From Spirochaetaceae bacterium (GTDB lineage Bacteria; Spirochaetota; Spirochaetia; SZUA-6; Bin103), in assembly GCA_028821475.1 (NCBI GenBank), contig JAPPGB010000049.1, positions 1 through 36,431 of the forward strand: a stretch of DNA of 36,431 nucleotides, read 5' to 3'. Of the stretch, positions 8,049 through 16,006 are shown piece by piece. Position 1 is the first letter of the stretch. Each line of letters begins with the position of its first letter. The notes beneath the pieces were generated by a model. That model was not told the DNA's origin, did no database searches, and was given only the letters and a program-made list of their open reading frames with translations. Made by a program: the position numbers and the translations under genes.

Positions 8049-9758
8049 TCAGCGCCGGCCGGCGCGCTGCACCTTCGCCCAGGTGTCGCGCAGGCCTACC
8101 GAGCGGTTGAACACCGGCGCACCGGGACGGGAATCGCGGTTGTCCACCACGAAGTAGCCGTGGCGCAGAAACTGGAAGATCTGCTCCGGGCGCGCCGCGG
8201 CCAGGCCCGGTTCCACCTTGCAGCCGGTCAGGACCACCTCGGAGCGGGGGTTCAGGTGCGCGGCCAGGTCCTCATGCTCCACCTCGTTCATGTTCTCGGT
8301 GGTGAACAGGTGATCGTACAGGCGCACCTCGGCGTTGTGGGCGTGCGCGGCGGATACCCAGTGCAGCGTGCCGCGCACCCGCCGGCCATCCGCGGTGCCG
8401 CCGCCGCGCGAGGCAGGGTCGTAGCTGCAGCGCAACTGCGTCACGCGTCCGTCGCCATCCTTCACCGCCTCGTCGCAGGTGATGTAGTAGGCGCCCTTCA
8501 GGCGCACCTCGCGGCCCGGCGACAGGCGGAAAAACCGGCGCGGGGCCTGCTCCAGGAAGTCGCTGCGCTCGACGTACAGCTCGCGGCTGAACGGCAGCTT
8601 GCGCGTCCCGGCGTCGGGGTCTTCGGGGTTGTTCTCCACCTCGACCTGCTCGGTCCGTCCCTCGGGATAGTTGGTGATTACCACCGGCAGCGGGTCGAGC
8701 ACCGCCATCACCCTGGTGGCGGTGCGATTCAACTCCTCACGCAGGTAGTACTCCAGTTGCGCGTAACTGATCAGCACCGTGGTCTTGGTCAGGCCGACGC
8801 TGCGCACGAAGGCACGGATCGCGCTGGGAGTGTAACCGCGCCGGCGCAGGCCGCGCAGGGTCAGCAGGCGCGGGTCGTCCCAGCCGCGCACGGTGCCGTC
8901 CGCCACCAGCCGGCGCAGGATGCGCTTGTGCAGCACGGCGAACCCGACGTTGAGGTGGTTGAACTCGATCTGCCGCGAGTGGAAGATGCCGAGCTTGTCC
9001 AGGTACCAGTCGTACAGCGGGCGGTTGTTCTCGAACTCCAGCGAACACAGCGAGTGGGTAACGCCCTCGATCGAGTCGCTCTGGCCGTGCGCCCAGTCGT
9101 ACATCGGGTAGATGCACCAGGCGTCGCCGGTGCGGTAGTGGCGGGCGCGGCGGATGCGGTACATCACCGGGTCGCGCAGGTTCAGGTTGGGCGACGCCAT
9201 GTCGATGCGTGCGCGCAGCACCCAGGCGCCGTCGGCGAACTCGCCGGCGCGCATGCGGCGCAGCAGGTCGAGACTGTCCGCGGGCGGGCGGTTGCGATCC
9301 GGGCTCTCGCGCCCCGGCCGGGTGGGCACGCCGCGGTGTTGGCTGATCTGCTCCGCCGTCAGGCTGTCCACGTAGGCGTCGCCCTGCTCGACCAGTTGCT
9401 CGGCCAGCTCGTAGAGACGTTCGTAGTAGTCGGAGGCGTAGTACTCGTGCTCGCCCCAGTCGAAGCCGAGCCAGCGGATGTCCTCCTTGATCGACTCCAC
9501 GTATTCCAGCTTCTCGCGTTCCGGGTTGGTGTCGTCGAAGCGCAGGCTGCAGAAGCCGCCGAACTCGCGCGCGACGTCGAAGTTGAGGGTAATCGCCTTG
9601 GCGTGACCGATGCCGATGTAGCCGTTCGGCTCCGGCGGCCAGCGCGTCTGTACGCGTTCGTAGCGGCCGGCGGCCAGGTCTTCACGGATCGCCTTGCGAA
9701 TGAAGTCGGACGCCTCGGGGGCTGAGTCGGAGGCCGGGGAGGGGCTGGCGGTGCTCAC
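8049..9758 (-). CDS. glnS: Glutaminyl-tRNA synthetase with altered class I signature motifs
   Basis: Class I aminoacyl-tRNA synthetase that charges tRNA-Gln directly. The protein (569 residues) aligns along its length with E. coli GlnRS (554): RWPPEPNGY, LRFDDTNPERE, YVESIKEDIRWLGF, CIYPMYDWAHG, GVTHSLCSLEF, GWDDPRLLTLRGLRRRGY and the beta-barrel anticodon-binding half ending FNRSVGLRDTWAKV. Two signature sites differ from E. coli: HIGH is GIGH (residues 49-52) and VMSKR is VLHKR (275-279). The second His and the Lys are kept. I chose the GTG at 9758 because translation then begins eighteen residues before FIRKAIREDL, much as in E. coli. There is no clear ribosome binding site. An ATG at 9854 is possible but would add 32 residues with no counterpart. 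It is convergent with the NUDIX gene. Confidence 0.93.
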   Translation of the reverse strand: MSTASPSPASDSAPEASDFIRKAIREDLAAGRYERVQTRWPPEPNGYIGIGHAKAITLNFDVAREFGGFCSLRFDDTNPEREKLEYVESIKEDIRWLGFDWGEHEYYASDYYERLYELAEQLVEQGDAYVDSLTAEQISQHRGVPTRPGRESPDRNRPPADSLDLLRRMRAGEFADGAWVLRARIDMASPNLNLRDPVMYRIRRARHYRTGDAWCIYPMYDWAHGQSDSIEGVTHSLCSLEFENNRPLYDWYLDKLGIFHSRQIEFNHLNVGFAVLHKRILRRLVADGTVRGWDDPRLLTLRGLRRRGYTPSAIRAFVRSVGLTKTTVLISYAQLEYYLREELNRTATRVMAVLDPLPVVITNYPEGRTEQVEVENNPEDPDAGTRKLPFSRELYVERSDFLEQAPRRFFRLSPGREVRLKGAYYITCDEAVKDGDGRVTQLRCSYDPASRGGGTADGRRVRGTLHWVSAAHAHNAEVRLYDHLFTTENMNEVEHEDLAAHLNPRSEVVLTGCKVEPGLAAARPEQIFQFLRHGYFVVDNRDSRPGAPVFNRSVGLRDTWAKVQRAGRR

Positions 9759-9811
9759 GTCGCTGCTAAAGTTAGCTGTTTCCGGTGCCAAAATGAACCA
9801 CGACTGCCCGA

Positions 9812-9852
9812 CCGAAAGTGTTCGGTAACTTTCGTTTGCAGTGAGCGAACAC
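9812..9852. promoter_or_regulatory. Nested inverted repeats upstream of glnS
   Basis: Three overlapping perfect inverted repeats lie here: CCGAA/TTCGG (9812-9825), CGAAAGT/ACTTTCG (9813-9834) and GTGTTCG/CGAACAC (9818-9852). They cannot all form at once in RNA, and the half-sites share GTTCG/CGAAC cores. They could be a protein-binding operator or, read on the minus strand 54-95 bases before the glnS GTG, alternative hairpins in a leader. A further small hairpin (GCTA/TAGC) lies just before the glnS start. The surrounding interval 9759-10186 holds only this element, a broken HTH gene and no other coding sequence that I can support. Confidence 0.45.
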
Positions 9853-9917
9853 ATTCCCCCGGACGTGGCCGACCATTCGTCATACCTGCCGGAGCCGGCC
9901 CGGCCCGACTCGTCCCC

Positions 9918-10085
9918 CTGGCCGCACTGGAGACTCCCGATCTCAAGGGAGCGGCGCTGCGGGCGGCGGCGAAGCGCGGCCGGCTCCGCGCCACCCGAGG
10001 GTCCGACGGTCACTGGCGCAGCACGCGCCAGTGGGTCGACGAGTATCGCGCCAGCCGCTACCTGCGCGGCGGCGAATCCCGCTGA
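9918..10085 (+). pseudogene. Remnant of a small helix-turn-helix DNA-binding protein
   Basis: One frame between glnS and the amidohydrolase gene encodes 55 residues with clear protein character, including LKGAALRAAAKRGRLRAT, then GHWRSTRQWVDEYRASRY, and ends in a TGA at 10083-10085. The pattern (helix, AAKRGRLRA recognition region, then a wing with W..TR.WV.EY) resembles MerR/excisionase-type HTH_17 domains. The frame has no ATG, GTG or TTG between its last upstream stop and this region. A GTG at 9841 starts a different frame (SEHIPPDVADH...) that would need a frameshift to reach it. I therefore read it as a decayed regulator gene. The nested inverted repeats just upstream could have been its operator. 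Confidence 0.5.
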
Positions 10086-10186
10086 GGGCTTGACCGCGGC
10101 TCCGTTCGCGCGGGCCGTCGCGGACCAATTCGAGCAAAGGATCCCCGCCTTGCGCCGCGCGAGGTGCTCTGGCACCCTCTGCGCAC

Positions 10187-11416
10187 ATGGAGACGTTTCG
10201 CGAGCCGACCCTGCTGCTGCGCGGCGGGCACGTCATCGATCCGGCGGGACGGGTCGACGGGATCGCCGACGTGGTGGTGGCCGGTGATCGCATCTCGGAC
10301 GTCGTCCCCGGCGGAGTGCCGCCGGGGACCGCTCCGCCCACGGTGGTGGATTGCACCGGCCGCTACGTGTGTCCGGGCCTGGTGGACCTGCACGGCCACT
10401 ACTACGAGGGCAGCCTGTTCGGCATCGACCCGCGCGCGGCGTTGCGCGGCGGCGTGACCACGGCGGTCGACGCCGGCACCTGCGGCTGCGTCAACTTCGC
10501 CGAGTTCCGCCGCACCGCCATCGACGGCGCGGCGCTGCGCATCCTGCCGTTCATCCACATCGGCTGCCTGGGCATCCCCACCTCGACGCTCGGCGAGTTG
10601 CGTGATCTGCGTTACGCACGTCCGCGCGAGACCGCGGCGGCTATCCTGGAGCACCGCGACATCGCTCTCGGGGTGAAGTTCCGTGCCGGCGTCATGGCCG
10701 CGGGACACAACGTGGAGGCGGTGGAACTGGCGCTGCAGGCGGCCGAGGAGGCCGGTACGCGGGCGATGGTGCACATCAGCGTGCAGGGCGACACGCGCGA
10801 GGTGCTGTCCCGCCTGCGGCCCGGCGACATCGTCACTCACTGCTTCACCGGCCGCGGCGACGGCATCCTCGACGCCGCCAGCGGCGCCCTGCGGCCGGAA
10901 GCGCGCGCGGCGCGCGCCCGCGGCGTGCTGTTCGACGTCGGCCACGGCTCCGGCAGCTTTCGCTGGGACACCGCGCTGAAGGCGTTCGAGCACACCTTCT
11001 ATCCGGACACCATCAGCACCGACCTGCACCGCTACAACGTCGAGCAGGTAGTGTTCGACCTTCCCACCACCATGTCCAAGTTCCTGCTGCTGGGCATGAG
11101 CCTGGCGGAGGTGGTGGAGAAGGCCACCCTGGCCCCGGCGCGCGCCATCGGCCGCGCCCCCGAGCTGGGCACCCTGCTGCCCGGCGCCGGCGCCGACGTG
11201 CTGGTGTTCTCGGTCCAGGAGGGTGAGTTCCGGTTCCGCGACTCGCACCTGCAGGAACGGGTCGGCGAGCGCCGCCTGCGCCCCGAGCTGGTGATATGCC
11301 GCGGACGCCAGGTGCGGCCCGCCGAGGTACCGGTACGCCTGCGCCGCCTGACCGCATGGGACGAGGAAGCCTACGCCGCCATGCGCTCCGCCGCCGCCGC
11401 CGCGGGCACATATTGA
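10187..11416 (+). CDS. Amidohydrolase/deacetylase-family metallohydrolase
   Basis: Cytoplasmic metal-dependent hydrolase of the amidohydrolase superfamily. By pattern it belongs to the EF_0837/AHA_3915 type; characterised relatives deacetylate small acyl compounds such as acetyl-R-mandelate. Visible features are the beta-sandwich start (LLLRGGHVIDPAGRVDGIADV), the first metal site His-x-His in VDLHGHYYEG, the probable carboxylated Lys in GVKFRAG, His in AMVHISV and THCFTG, and the Asp in TISTDLH. The C-terminal part returns to the sandwich (GTLLPGAGADVLVF). Length is 409 residues. The ATG at 10187 is used; no clear ribosome binding site is seen. It is convergent with the dipeptidase gene and probably a single-gene unit. 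The natural substrate is not deducible. Confidence 0.85.
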   Translation: METFREPTLLLRGGHVIDPAGRVDGIADVVVAGDRISDVVPGGVPPGTAPPTVVDCTGRYVCPGLVDLHGHYYEGSLFGIDPRAALRGGVTTAVDAGTCGCVNFAEFRRTAIDGAALRILPFIHIGCLGIPTSTLGELRDLRYARPRETAAAILEHRDIALGVKFRAGVMAAGHNVEAVELALQAAEEAGTRAMVHISVQGDTREVLSRLRPGDIVTHCFTGRGDGILDAASGALRPEARAARARGVLFDVGHGSGSFRWDTALKAFEHTFYPDTISTDLHRYNVEQVVFDLPTTMSKFLLLGMSLAEVVEKATLAPARAIGRAPELGTLLPGAGADVLVFSVQEGEFRFRDSHLQERVGERRLRPELVICRGRQVRPAEVPVRLRRLTAWDEEAYAAMRSAAAAAGTY

Positions 11417-11488
11417 TTGCGCTGTCCTGCCGGGCTCCTGCAGGCGGCGGCGGAATTCGACCTGCATTGCTCGCGTTGGCGTGCTCGC

Positions 11489-11528
11489 GGCGCCCGCAAC
11501 GCGGGAACGACGCCGTGATGCGGGCGCC
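11489..11528. terminator. Perfect 10-bp stem between convergent amidohydrolase and dipeptidase genes
   Basis: GGCGCCCGCA (11489-11498) pairs with TGCGGGCGCC (11519-11528) around a 20-base loop. It sits in the 229-bp non-coding space between two convergent genes and could serve both. No T tract follows on either strand. I see nothing else in 11417-11645. Confidence 0.35.
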
Positions 11529-11645
11529 GGACGCCGCGCAGCCGGTGTCGTCCACGCGCCGAATTGCAAGACACCGCATCGACGTCCGTTGGTCCGGCGC
11601 TCGGCAGGTGTGCGGCCCACGCAAGGACACGCGCCCGGGGGCGGG

Positions 11646-12761
11646 TCAGGGCAAGGCCGTCGGCGCCGCCAGATTCCCTGCCGGGAGGTGGGTGGTGAGG
11701 AAGCGGAGGGCGTTGTCGGCCAGCACGCCGGCTGTCTGCTCGGCGGTGTAACCGCGGTCGGCCAGGATTGGCGCCAGCCGTCGGAGGTCGGCGATGGAGG
11801 TGAGTTCGCGCGGGGTCTGGTCGGAACCGAAGCCGCCGTCGAGGTCGCTGCCGACCGCGGCCTGACGTGCGTTGCCGGCAAGCTGACAGATGTGGTCGAC
11901 GTGGTCGGCGAGCGCGGACATCGGCACCAGGTGGGCACTGGTTTCGCTGCGTACCCAGCCGGGGTGGAGCATCCAGGCGTCGCAGGCCACCGCCACGATG
12001 CCACCGCGCTCCAGCACCAGGCGAAGCTGGTCGTCGGTAAACTGGCGGCCGCCGGGTACCAGGGCGCGGCAGTTCTGGTGGCTGGCGAGCAGCGGGCCGG
12101 CGTAGTGGTCGAGGGCCTGGTAGAAGGCACGGTCGGACAGGTGGGTGACGTCCAGGATCAGCCCGGCCTGCTCGAACGCGGCCAGCAGCGCCCGTCCCGC
12201 CGGAGTCACCCCGCCGTCGGTGCCGGTGCCGCCGGCGTAACGGCCCAGCCCGTAGTGCACCAGGCTGGCCACGCGCAGGCCGGCGTCGTGCCAGCGCTGC
12301 ACGTGCTCCGGTGAGATGATCGGATCGCTGCCCTCCATGGCCAGCACGATTCCCACCCGGCGCTCGTTGCCGCCCCGCCAGCGCTCGGCGTGGGCGCTCA
12401 CCGCGCCGGCGGAGGCCAGCAGGGCCACCTCGCCGGCCTCCTCCAGCGCACGGTACCACGCGAGCTGGCCGGAGGCCGCCGCGGCCGCGGCGGCGGGCGT
12501 GGGGTAGTCGAGCAGGTTGCCGTGGATGGCGGTCTCCCCCACCGGCGTGCGCGCGATCAGCGTGGCCAGGCACAGACCCACTCCGCCGGCGCGCATTTCC
12601 GGCAGGGTAGTGGTCGCCAGGCCGCGCTCGGCGTGGTCGGTGAGCCCGTGTTCGGCGCGGTTCAGGTCCGCCAGCGGCAGGCTGAGGTCGCGCTTGTATC
12701 CAAGGGCGTTCCAGGCGAGATCGAGGTGGCAGTCCACGATCAACGGCGAAGACGGGGGCAT
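11646..12761 (-). CDS. Membrane-dipeptidase-like zinc peptidase (family M19)
   Basis: Renal-dipeptidase family (M19), binuclear zinc enzymes that cleave dipeptides, often with low stereospecificity. The first metal site is the His-x-Asp of VDCHLDLAWN near the N terminus. The bridging Glu is in LAMEGSDPI, further His residues are in VHYGLG and DVTHLSDRAF with ASHQNCRAL, and the C-terminal Asp is in AVGSDLDGGFG. No signal peptide is seen, so it is probably cytoplasmic. Length is 371 residues from the ATG at 12761. A GTG five codons upstream is possible, and neither start has a good ribosome binding site. The glutaredoxin-like gene upstream (107 bp away, same strand) could share its transcript. 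Confidence 0.9.
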   Translation of the reverse strand: MPPSSPLIVDCHLDLAWNALGYKRDLSLPLADLNRAEHGLTDHAERGLATTTLPEMRAGGVGLCLATLIARTPVGETAIHGNLLDYPTPAAAAAAASGQLAWYRALEEAGEVALLASAGAVSAHAERWRGGNERRVGIVLAMEGSDPIISPEHVQRWHDAGLRVASLVHYGLGRYAGGTGTDGGVTPAGRALLAAFEQAGLILDVTHLSDRAFYQALDHYAGPLLASHQNCRALVPGGRQFTDDQLRLVLERGGIVAVACDAWMLHPGWVRSETSAHLVPMSALADHVDHICQLAGNARQAAVGSDLDGGFGSDQTPRELTSIADLRRLAPILADRGYTAEQTAGVLADNALRFLTTHLPAGNLAAPTALP

Positions 12762-12868
12762 ATGGTTACAGTGCACCGAAACGTGCGCCTTCCGTCCAGT
12801 GTTGCGACATCAGCCGCGACTCTCGGGCGAGCCTCAGCCAACCCCCGCCTTGCTTGAGCGCCGTCAGC

Positions 12869-13105
12869 TCAGCGGTAGCGGGCGATGAGCCGGTCGACCT
12901 TGGGCTTGTCGAACCCGACCACGATGGTGCCGTGGAAGTCGAGCACGGGTACCGCGGTCTGGCGCGACTTGTGCAGCATCTCGCCGGCCTTGCGCTCATC
13001 GCGCGACACGTCGTAGTCGACGAATCTCACCTGCCGCTGACGCAGATAGCCCTTGAGCTGATCGCAGAACGTGCAGGTGGGGGTAGAGTAGATGCGAACC
13101 GCCAT
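12869..13105 (-). CDS. Glutaredoxin-like protein
   Basis: Small thioredoxin-fold protein of 78 residues, of the NrdH/YruB-like glutaredoxin type. It has the N-terminal strand VRIYSTPTCTFC with the redox pair Cys11/Cys14, the FVDYDVSRDE segment, the cis-Pro motif TAVPVLDF (Pro53) and the closing helix GFDKPKVDRLI. Its likely role is thiol-disulfide exchange in the cytoplasm. The ATG at 13105 is the best fit to the fold; in-frame ATGs at 13114 and 13117 would add 3-4 residues. No ribosome binding site is present, and a perfect TATAAT ends only 10 bases upstream, which suggests a leaderless mRNA. The divergent sulfatase stump starts 19 bp away. Confidence 0.88.
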   Translation of the reverse strand: MAVRIYSTPTCTFCDQLKGYLRQRQVRFVDYDVSRDERKAGEMLHKSRQTAVPVLDFHGTIVVGFDKPKVDRLIARYR

Positions 13106-13115
13106 TGCGCTCATC

Positions 13116-13121
13116 ATTATA
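13116..13121 (-). promoter_or_regulatory. Consensus -10 hexamer of the glutaredoxin gene
   Basis: The minus strand reads TATAAT, a perfect -10 element, followed by ten bases and then the ATG at 13105. The start of transcription would fall at or within a few bases of the start codon. The best -35 candidate is TTGGGT with a long 19-bp spacer. The hexamer overlaps the in-frame upstream ATG codons, which argues against those as starts. Confidence 0.5.
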
Positions 13122-13123
13122 GC

Positions 13124-13339
13124 ATGGCGGCCACCGATCGACCCAACGTCATCGTTTTCTTCACCGACCAGCAGCGCTGGGACACCGCCGGGGTGCACGG
13201 CAACCCCGCCGGCCTCACCCCCAACTTCGACCGCATGGCGATGGCCGGCACGCACCTGTTCAACTCGTTCACCTGCCAGCCGGTGTGCGGCCCGGCGCGC
13301 TCCTGCCTGCAGACCGGGCGCTACGCCACCAACCTGTAG
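13124..13339 (+). pseudogene. N-terminal stump of a sulfatase
   Basis: The 71 codons encode a textbook sulfatase N terminus: RPNVIVFFTDQQRWDTAG with the metal-binding Asp, TPNFDRMAMAGTHLFNSF, and the formylglycine motif Cys-Gly-Pro-Ala-Arg within VCGPARSCLQTGRYATN. A TAG then ends the frame, and no frame downstream continues the family, so roughly 85% of a normal 450-550-residue enzyme is missing. A folded or active sulfatase is not possible; the stump is best read as the left edge of an old deletion. It lies between the glutaredoxin gene (divergent) and the 416-residue protein gene. Confidence 0.85.
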
Positions 13340-13419
13340 CAGCCCGGGCGAAGCGCGTGCCGCCGGTACCTGGCGGTTACGCTGTTGACGGCGGTGGCGG
13401 TGGGCGGCAGGGTAGCGGC

Positions 13420-14670
13420 GTGAACGAATCGGAGCCGCGCAGCCCGGAAACCTCCTGGAAGGCGACGGTACGGCGGCTGGAGCGGGAAGAGGCCCGGTTG
13501 GCCGCCTGCGTTGCCGATGACGAGGTGCGGTTTGCCGGCCTGAAGAACCTGGACTATGTGTTCGGGCTGTGTGCGACCCGGTTCGCCCTGGCGCTGCACA
13601 TTATCGAAGGCGTGCGTACCAGCGGCGAGCCGGCGCCCCGCCTGTATCGCAGGGCGCGGCAGTGCGCGGTCAGCGGACTCGCGCTCCTGGAGGAGCTGCA
13701 ATCGACCGGCATCTCTTCCGACCAGCGGGAACTGATCGGCGGCGACCCCGGCTATCGGCGCGCCCGCGACCTGTTTCAGCAACTGGTGCTGCGTGGCGGC
13801 GGCGCGTTGCTGGAGCCGGCAGACGCCTCCGTCGCGACCTCGCGCGCGCTCGCGCGCATCGTCACCGCGGCGCTGCGCAAGTACGCCGCCCGCGACGACA
13901 CCTACGCGCCCCTGTTCCACTCCGAGCGCCTGCCGCTGCCGCTGCGCCGGTTCATGCGCTCGATGTTCGCGACCGCCGCCCCGGAGGGCGAGCCCGACCC
14001 GCCGTACGGCATCGAGCACCAGGAGGACCAGGAGCTGCTCGCGTCCGAACACATCCGCCTGCCCCTGTCGCAGGCGATCCTGCTGTTCGAGCAGGAAATC
14101 CTGCCGCCGCTGCGCAGCCGGTTGGCGGCCAGTCCGGGCGATCCCCGCCTGCAGCAGGAGATCGCCCGCATCGAGCATCAACTCGAGGAGTTGCGGCGCA
14201 TGCGCTTCATTCCCCGCTCCACGCCGATCGTGCTGGAGAAGGGGTTCTACACCGACTGGTTCAGCGGCTTTACCGCGGAAGGCGAGGCGCTGGTGAGCGT
14301 GCCGCTGCGGGTCACCTTTCGCGGCGGCACCAACCTGGACCGCATGCAGGAACTGATCACCGCCGAGATCACCCGCCGTGCGGCCGGGCGCGGCATCTGT
14401 CCGGAACTCGACGCGTCGTACGAGTATCTGCGTTCGCTGGAGAGCGGCATCTACGGCAGCAGCCGGACGCCGAGCCTGCGCCTCAACGCCCGCCGCGGAT
14501 TCCGCATCCTGAAGCAGTCGGTGCCGGCGCTGGCGCGCCTGGAAGACCGCGACGAACTGCGCCGCCTGCTGGAACTGGTAGCCGCTGCGCCGCGTTGGGG
14601 TGCCGAACGCCAGATCGAAGCGGTGTTGACCTCCGGCCGCGTGCCGCCGCGGTTGGCTGGCGAACGGTGA
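13420..14670 (+). CDS. Uncharacterised 416-residue protein coupled to an MFS exporter
   Basis: I do not recognise this protein. It is soluble-looking, with no signal peptide or membrane segment, and mostly helical. There is a charged N-terminal helix (WKATVRRLEREEARLAACV), a middle helical region (RDLFQQLVLRGGGALLE, LARIVTAALRKYA), a short coiled coil (LQQEIARIEHQLEELRRMRF) and a more conserved-looking C-terminal part with VLEKGFYTDWFSGFTAEGE, VPLRVTFRGGTN and ELDASYEYLRSLESGIYG. The GTG at 13420 has an AGGG eight bases upstream; the frame upstream of it is the shadow of the sulfatase stump. The stop overlaps the GTG start of the MFS gene (GTGA), so the two are probably made together. GC-rich codon use like its neighbours argues for a resident gene. 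Confidence 0.75.
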   Translation: MNESEPRSPETSWKATVRRLEREEARLAACVADDEVRFAGLKNLDYVFGLCATRFALALHIIEGVRTSGEPAPRLYRRARQCAVSGLALLEELQSTGISSDQRELIGGDPGYRRARDLFQQLVLRGGGALLEPADASVATSRALARIVTAALRKYAARDDTYAPLFHSERLPLPLRRFMRSMFATAAPEGEPDPPYGIEHQEDQELLASEHIRLPLSQAILLFEQEILPPLRSRLAASPGDPRLQQEIARIEHQLEELRRMRFIPRSTPIVLEKGFYTDWFSGFTAEGEALVSVPLRVTFRGGTNLDRMQELITAEITRRAAGRGICPELDASYEYLRSLESGIYGSSRTPSLRLNARRGFRILKQSVPALARLEDRDELRRLLELVAAAPRWGAERQIEAVLTSGRVPPRLAGER

Positions 14671-15914
14671 CCGCCGGGGCCGCGGCGCCACCGGCGGCGG
14701 ACGCGCGCGGGGTCCGGGCGGTGGAGCCCGAGCTGCAGCGCCGCCCGCTGCTGCCGCTGTCGCTCGGCCACTTCTGTGTCGACTCCTACGCCGGCATGCT
14801 GCCGCCGATGGTGCCCCTGTTGCAGGAGCGCCTCGGCCTCAGCCTGGCCGCCACCGCCACCATCGGCGCGGTGATGGCGTTCAGCAACCTGTCGCAAGCG
14901 CTGTTCGGCCTGCTCGGTGACCGCCTGCGGCGGCGCAACCTGGTGCCGGCGGGCGTACTGCTGGCAGCGCTGTGCATGCCGCTGATGGGCGTGACCGCGA
15001 GCTTCGCACTGACCATCGCCGTGATCGCTGCCGGCGGCCTCGGCGTGGCGGCGTTTCATCCGCAGTCGTTCGTGATCGCCGCCGACCTGAGCGGTGCGCG
15101 GCGGGCGTTCGGAATCGCCCTGTTCGTGTTCGCCGGCACCGTCGGCCTGGCGATCACGCCGACCTGGCTCACGTTCACGGTGGATGCGTTCGGAACGCGC
15201 ATACTGCCGCTGGCCGCGCTGCCCGGCGTGGCCGCGGCGTTCGCCATCTGGCGGTGGGTGCCGCTCGGCGCGGATCCGGCGCAGGACCAGCGCTGGCGCG
15301 CCGTGGCTGCCGGGCTTGCCGCCAGTCTGCGTCCGCTGGCGGCGATTCTCTCCGTGGTGGTGCTGCGCAACGTTACGTTCCTCGGCTTCAACCTGTTCAT
15401 CGCCATCCTGAACCGCGACCGCGGCATGGGCCTGGCGGCGGGCGGCATCGCGCTGTCGGTGTACAGCCTGGCCGGCGTGCTGGCCAGCCTCGGCGTGGGG
15501 CGGATCGCCGATCGCACCGATCCGAAGCCGCTGGTATGGGGCTCGCTGGCCGCGTCCGCTCCCTTCCTGTGCGCCTACGCGCTGGTGCCGGGACCGGCGT
15601 CGCTGTTGCTGTTGGCGGCCGGCGGAGGGTTGCTCGGCTCCAGCACGTCGGTGATGGTGGCGCTGGCCCAGCAGGCGGCGCCGGGGCAGCGCGCGCTGGC
15701 CTCCAGCCTGCCGCTGGGAATGAGCTGGGGGCTGGCGAGCCTCACCCTGCCGCTGCTCGGCTGGATCGCCGATCGCGCCGGCGTCACCACCATGCTGAGT
15801 GCGCTCGGCTGGCTGCCGCTGGCCGCCGCGGCCATTGCATTCCGTTTCCTTCCCGGACGCAATGCGCCGCTTCGCGCGGGGGCCGCGCCCGGCCGGAGCG
15901 CTACGAGCACCTGA
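14667..15914 (+). CDS. MFS transporter, fosmidomycin-resistance (Fsr)-like
   Basis: Major facilitator superfamily exporter of 415 residues with about 12 hydrophobic segments. The opening LPLSLGHFCVDSYAGMLPPMVPLLQERLGLS closely follows the Fsr pattern, in which a conserved His and Asp lie in the first helix, and the loop after helix 2 carries GLLGDRLRRR, the MFS motif A region. The second half has the matching IADRTDPKPLVWG loop. Substrates of this subfamily are hydrophobic drugs in the few studied cases; the physiological substrate here is unknown. The start is the GTG at 14667 overlapping the upstream stop; the first ~28 residues are a cytoplasmic tail. The last ~20 residues are low-complexity. 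Confidence 0.87.
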   Translation: MTAGAAAPPAADARGVRAVEPELQRRPLLPLSLGHFCVDSYAGMLPPMVPLLQERLGLSLAATATIGAVMAFSNLSQALFGLLGDRLRRRNLVPAGVLLAALCMPLMGVTASFALTIAVIAAGGLGVAAFHPQSFVIAADLSGARRAFGIALFVFAGTVGLAITPTWLTFTVDAFGTRILPLAALPGVAAAFAIWRWVPLGADPAQDQRWRAVAAGLAASLRPLAAILSVVVLRNVTFLGFNLFIAILNRDRGMGLAAGGIALSVYSLAGVLASLGVGRIADRTDPKPLVWGSLAASAPFLCAYALVPGPASLLLLAAGGGLLGSSTSVMVALAQQAAPGQRALASSLPLGMSWGLASLTLPLLGWIADRAGVTTMLSALGWLPLAAAAIAFRFLPGRNAPLRAGAAPGRSATST

Positions 15915-16006
15915 ACACCGACTCGGCCGCGCCCGCGGCGGGCTGTGCCGGCTCCCGCGGCCTCGAGTACGAAGATCAAGCCGCTTGGCGCGACCAAAAT
16001 ATACCT

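Noticed and set aside
9780-9800. TTGGCACC on the minus strand before glnS as a sigma-54 site
   Set aside because: No GC dinucleotide at the required distance.
10169-10185. Second sigma-54-like sequence (CTGGCACCCTCTGCGCA)
   Set aside because: It keeps GG and GC at the right spacing, but the -12 half is poor and the predicted transcript would start after the amidohydrolase ATG.
12854-13339. Sulfatase frame extended upstream to 12854
   Set aside because: The upstream part is antisense to the glutaredoxin gene and has no family likeness; the sulfatase fold begins at the ATG at 13124.
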